From NCBI GenBank assembly GCA_018700655.1, contig JABIUG010000272.1, positions 1-6,519 of the forward strand: a stretch of 6,519 nt of DNA, read 5' to 3'. Positions 5,451-6,519 of the stretch are shown piece by piece; position 1 is the stretch's first letter, and each line of letters opens with the position of its first letter. The notes below the pieces were generated by a model that had not been told where the DNA came from, made no database searches, and saw only the letters and a list, made by a program, of their open reading frames with translations. This DNA is from Rhodospirillaceae bacterium (GTDB lineage Bacteria; Pseudomonadota; Alphaproteobacteria; SP197). Made by a program: the position numbers and the translations under genes.

Positions 5451-5783
5451 ATGGAGAGGATCAACCAGGGCGACTATGCGCGCGCGGGCAAGGAAATCGT
5501 GGCCGAGGACGCCGACCTTCAGGTTTCGGTGCTGACCCTGGATGCCGGGCAGGCTGTGCCCTGGCATTTCCACTCCGAAATTACAGACAGTTTTGTTTGC
5601 CTTGAAGGCGAACTTATCGTCGAAACCAGGGCGCCGCGTGGCGAACACCAGTTGATGCCGGGTCAGCGTTGCGCGGTCGGCCCCAAAATCGCACATCACG
5701 TCCATGGCAGAGACGGGGCGGCGTGCAAGTTTCTGCTCGTGCAGGGAGTCGGAACCTACGACTACATCCCGGTCGGCGGTTGA
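5451..5783 (+). CDS. Small single-domain cupin protein
   Basis: 110 residues from the ATG at 5451, chosen because AGGAG lies eight bases upstream (5438-5442); a GTG at 5418 would add 11 unremarkable residues. It is one conserved beta-barrel. The first cupin motif is GQAVPWHFHSEITDSFVCLEG, with His39 and His41 and with Asp46 in place of the usual Glu. The second is PGQRCAVGPKIAHHVHG (70-86), with His82 as the likely fourth metal ligand. It is unlike the EctC type: the NHxEA and FNPP signatures are absent. It is divergent from the bicupin operon and could act on the same compound, for example as an isomerase, dioxygenase or binding protein; the reaction cannot be read from the sequence. The last residues, YDYIPVGG, form a short tail. 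Confidence 0.85.
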   Translation: MERINQGDYARAGKEIVAEDADLQVSVLTLDAGQAVPWHFHSEITDSFVCLEGELIVETRAPRGEHQLMPGQRCAVGPKIAHHVHGRDGAACKFLLVQGVGTYDYIPVGG

Positions 5784-5843
5784 AACCGGACGCATGCGCG
5801 CCCGATCTGCGTTGAAGACCCGTTCAGATGTTCGACAGCCCCA
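5784..5843. other. Convergent intergenic gap, no clear terminator
   Basis: Sixty bases between two convergent stop codons. The only structure noticed is the 8-base palindrome CGCATGCG at 5791-5798. There is no hairpin followed by a T-tract in either direction. Confidence 0.4.
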
Positions 5844-6519
5844 TCACCGTGCCGCGCTGCGGGTTTCGACATCCGGCGTGGGGCAGGCGGTGCTGCCCGT
5901 GATCTGGCGCGCCAGGTACTGGCCGAACTCGAAATTGGGCCGCTCCAGGTAACTCAGATGGCCGGACCGGGCGAGGTTCGCCTTCATGCCCTGATGCACC
6001 AAAGCCGTGCCGATGCGGTCTTCTTCGTTGACCGCATCCAAAATCTCCTTGGTCTTGGCGATGTGTTCGGCCCCTTTGGGGTCATCGATAAAATCGGGCG
6101 CCATGCCGCCGCCGTAGAGGATTTTCACCTGGTCGGGCCCATGGGGCTGGAGCACGAGATACCAGAAGTATCCCGGCGTGATCGTGATCATGTGGCCGGG
6201 ATAAACCGTGACCAACGCGGTCGTGCGCCGCCACTCACCCTCCAGATAACTGCAGTCGGGATGGGCATTGGCCAGGGCGAACTCGGATTCCTTGGTGATC
6301 CAGTGGTAGTTGAAGGTCGCTCCACCCGGCGGCATGTCCATTTCCGAGACCTTGGACTGGTTTCCGATGGTCGGGCCATGGAGCTGGAAGAGGTGGTAGC
6401 TCTCCATGAAATTCTCGGCCAGAACCTTCCAGTTCGTGTCCCAGATATGTTCCTCGCGGAAGGTCTCGCGATAGTTTTCGAACTGGTAGCGGCCCGTGAC
6501 GATATCCCGGACCGGCGCA
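5844..6519 (-). CDS. Rieske-type oxygenase alpha subunit, C-terminal catalytic part (5' end beyond window)
   Basis: The last 224 residues of a gene that enters from the right edge. In-window residues 29-47 read NWKVLAENFMESYHLFQLH, the classic mononuclear-iron motif of ring-hydroxylating oxygenase alpha subunits. His42 and His47 are two of the iron ligands, and the third carboxylate is probably Asp167 in VNEEDRIG. The rest (GEWRRTTALVTVYPGHM, the ITPGYFWYLVLQPHGPDQV stretch, and the closing SGHLSYLERPNFEFGQYLARQ) fits the catalytic domain of the family. The Rieske 2Fe-2S domain (CxH...CxxH) would lie beyond the window. These enzymes, with a reductase, hydroxylate or demethylate aromatic or quaternary-amine substrates; the substrate here cannot be inferred. 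It is convergent with the small cupin gene, with 60 bases between the stops. Confidence 0.9.
   Translation of the reverse strand, partial: APVRDIVTGRYQFENYRETFREEHIWDTNWKVLAENFMESYHLFQLHGPTIGNQSKVSEMDMPPGGATFNYHWITKESEFALANAHPDCSYLEGEWRRTTALVTVYPGHMITITPGYFWYLVLQPHGPDQVKILYGGGMAPDFIDDPKGAEHIAKTKEILDAVNEEDRIGTALVHQGMKANLARSGHLSYLERPNFEFGQYLARQITGSTACPTPDVETRSAAR

Noticed and set aside
5791..5798. CGCATGCG palindrome as a terminator between convergent genes
   Set aside because: Too short to form a stable hairpin and no T-run follows on either strand.

Overview
The window is GC-rich (roughly 60% by eye) and has tightly packed genes with Shine-Dalgarno sites. The gene content is a Ser-type glutathione S-transferase, a PcaD-like lactonase, many cupins and a Rieske oxygenase. 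This suggests a free-living proteobacterium, most likely an alphaproteobacterium; that assignment is inferred from style and content only.

Layout: (1) 1-174, minus strand, the N-terminal part of a glutathione S-transferase running off the left edge. (2) 246-1043, plus strand, a complete alpha/beta hydrolase resembling 3-oxoadipate enol-lactonase, divergent from the GST gene across 71 bp. (3) 1044-1330 has no intact gene but holds a possible promoter, an inverted repeat, and the start of a secreted-protein gene (from 1210). That gene appears to be cut off where it meets the cupin array. (4) 1331-5297, minus strand, is the main feature: five consecutive genes, called here E, D, C, B and A in order of transcription. 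Each encodes two cupin modules of about 135-140 residues that resemble ectoine synthase (EctC), giving ten EctC-like modules in a row. Gaps run from a 4-nt overlap to 19 nt, so the five look like one operon. (5) 5298-5450 is a divergent intergenic region with an 11-bp palindrome. (6) 5451-5783, plus strand, is a small single-domain cupin. (7) 5844-6519, minus strand, is the C-terminal catalytic part of a Rieske-type ring-hydroxylating oxygenase alpha subunit, running off the right edge.

The bicupins match EctC in the YxNHxEA strand, in the 28- and 8-residue spacings between the Glu, Tyr and His that bind iron in EctC, and in the closing FNPP...HDEDG motif. Six of ten modules (both in A, C and D) keep all three metal ligands. 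The four modules of B and E have lost or replaced ligands. Cys105 of EctC is Ser or Gly in every module where the position can be aligned, and where I checked Thr40 (A module 1, D module 1) it is Ala or Val. No ectA, ectB or ectD is visible. The array therefore probably does not make ectoine in the standard way. It may be a multi-subunit, partly pseudo-enzymatic cupin system acting on another small molecule, perhaps linked to the oxidative catabolism suggested by the lactonase, GST and Rieske oxygenase. That functional link is inference.

One bicupin (C) carries a perfect in-frame 24-bp tandem duplication in its metal-binding loop, which repeats the Tyr-containing segment.
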